Part shown: piece by piece, positions 14,683 to 14,684 of the stretch
How positions within the stretch are numbered: the first letter of the stretch is position 1
How the letters are laid out: every line of letters begins with the position of its first letter
Origin: an uncultured Christensenellaceae bacterium
GTDB lineage: Bacteria; Bacillota; Clostridia; Christensenellales; UBA3700
Length of the DNA stretch: 14,684 bases
Direction: 5' to 3'
Assembly: GCA_910588015.1 (NCBI GenBank)
Contig: CAJUOK010000030.1
Coordinates: 1 to 14,684, forward strand
Notes under the pieces: generated by a model
The model's database searches: none
The model's input: only the letters and a program-made list of their open reading frames with translations
Told to the model about the DNA's origin: nothing
Made by a program: the position numbers and the translations under genes

Positions 14683-14684
14683 TG

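Overview
The window looks like a piece of a low-to-moderate GC Firmicutes chromosome, most likely an uncultured member of the Clostridia. The reasons are the AddAB (not RecBCD) recombination nuclease-helicase, AGGAGG-type ribosome binding sites, TTG starts, sigma-A type promoters, and a tRNA/rRNA spacer motif of the Firmicutes kind. The exact lineage cannot be fixed from the sequence alone. Almost everything is on the minus strand, so the biological order runs from high to low coordinates.

Right end (13.1-14.7 kb): a plus-strand lipoprotein gene of unknown function is divergent from addB. It ends at a strong intrinsic terminator. Beyond that lie a hairpin-forming dispersed repeat, a second partial copy of it, and the C-terminal end of a minus-strand gene running out of the window. 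Both divergent promoters sit so close to their start codons that the mRNAs should be leaderless or nearly so.

Middle (3.8-13.1 kb): addB and addA form a tight operon (1 base apart) encoding the double-strand-break end-processing complex that loads RecA. The AddB N-terminus lacks the Walker A motif usually found there. Downstream come an unrecognised three-helix membrane protein, a CorA-family Mg2+/divalent cation channel with its own probable promoter, and a zinc-ribbon Nudix hydrolase.

Left (0.5-3.8 kb): a clearly more AT-rich block of three genes behind a perfect-consensus sigma-A promoter (TTGACA, 17 bases, TATAAT). It holds a secreted lipoprotein with a C-terminal papain/C39-like cysteine peptidase domain, then two paralogous multi-pass membrane proteins. 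Each of those is built of two copies of the same four-helix module. The three genes share G-run ribosome binding sites, and this block is the best candidate here for an undescribed system.

Far left (1-300): an AT-rich gene-free stretch, then a strong stable-RNA promoter directly before tRNA-Ala(TGC) and tRNA-Ile(GAT). No 16S rRNA lies upstream. Downstream is a terminator-like hairpin, then a motif resembling the leader of a 23S rRNA gene. This suggests a tRNA-Ala/tRNA-Ile(/23S) unit separated from 16S.
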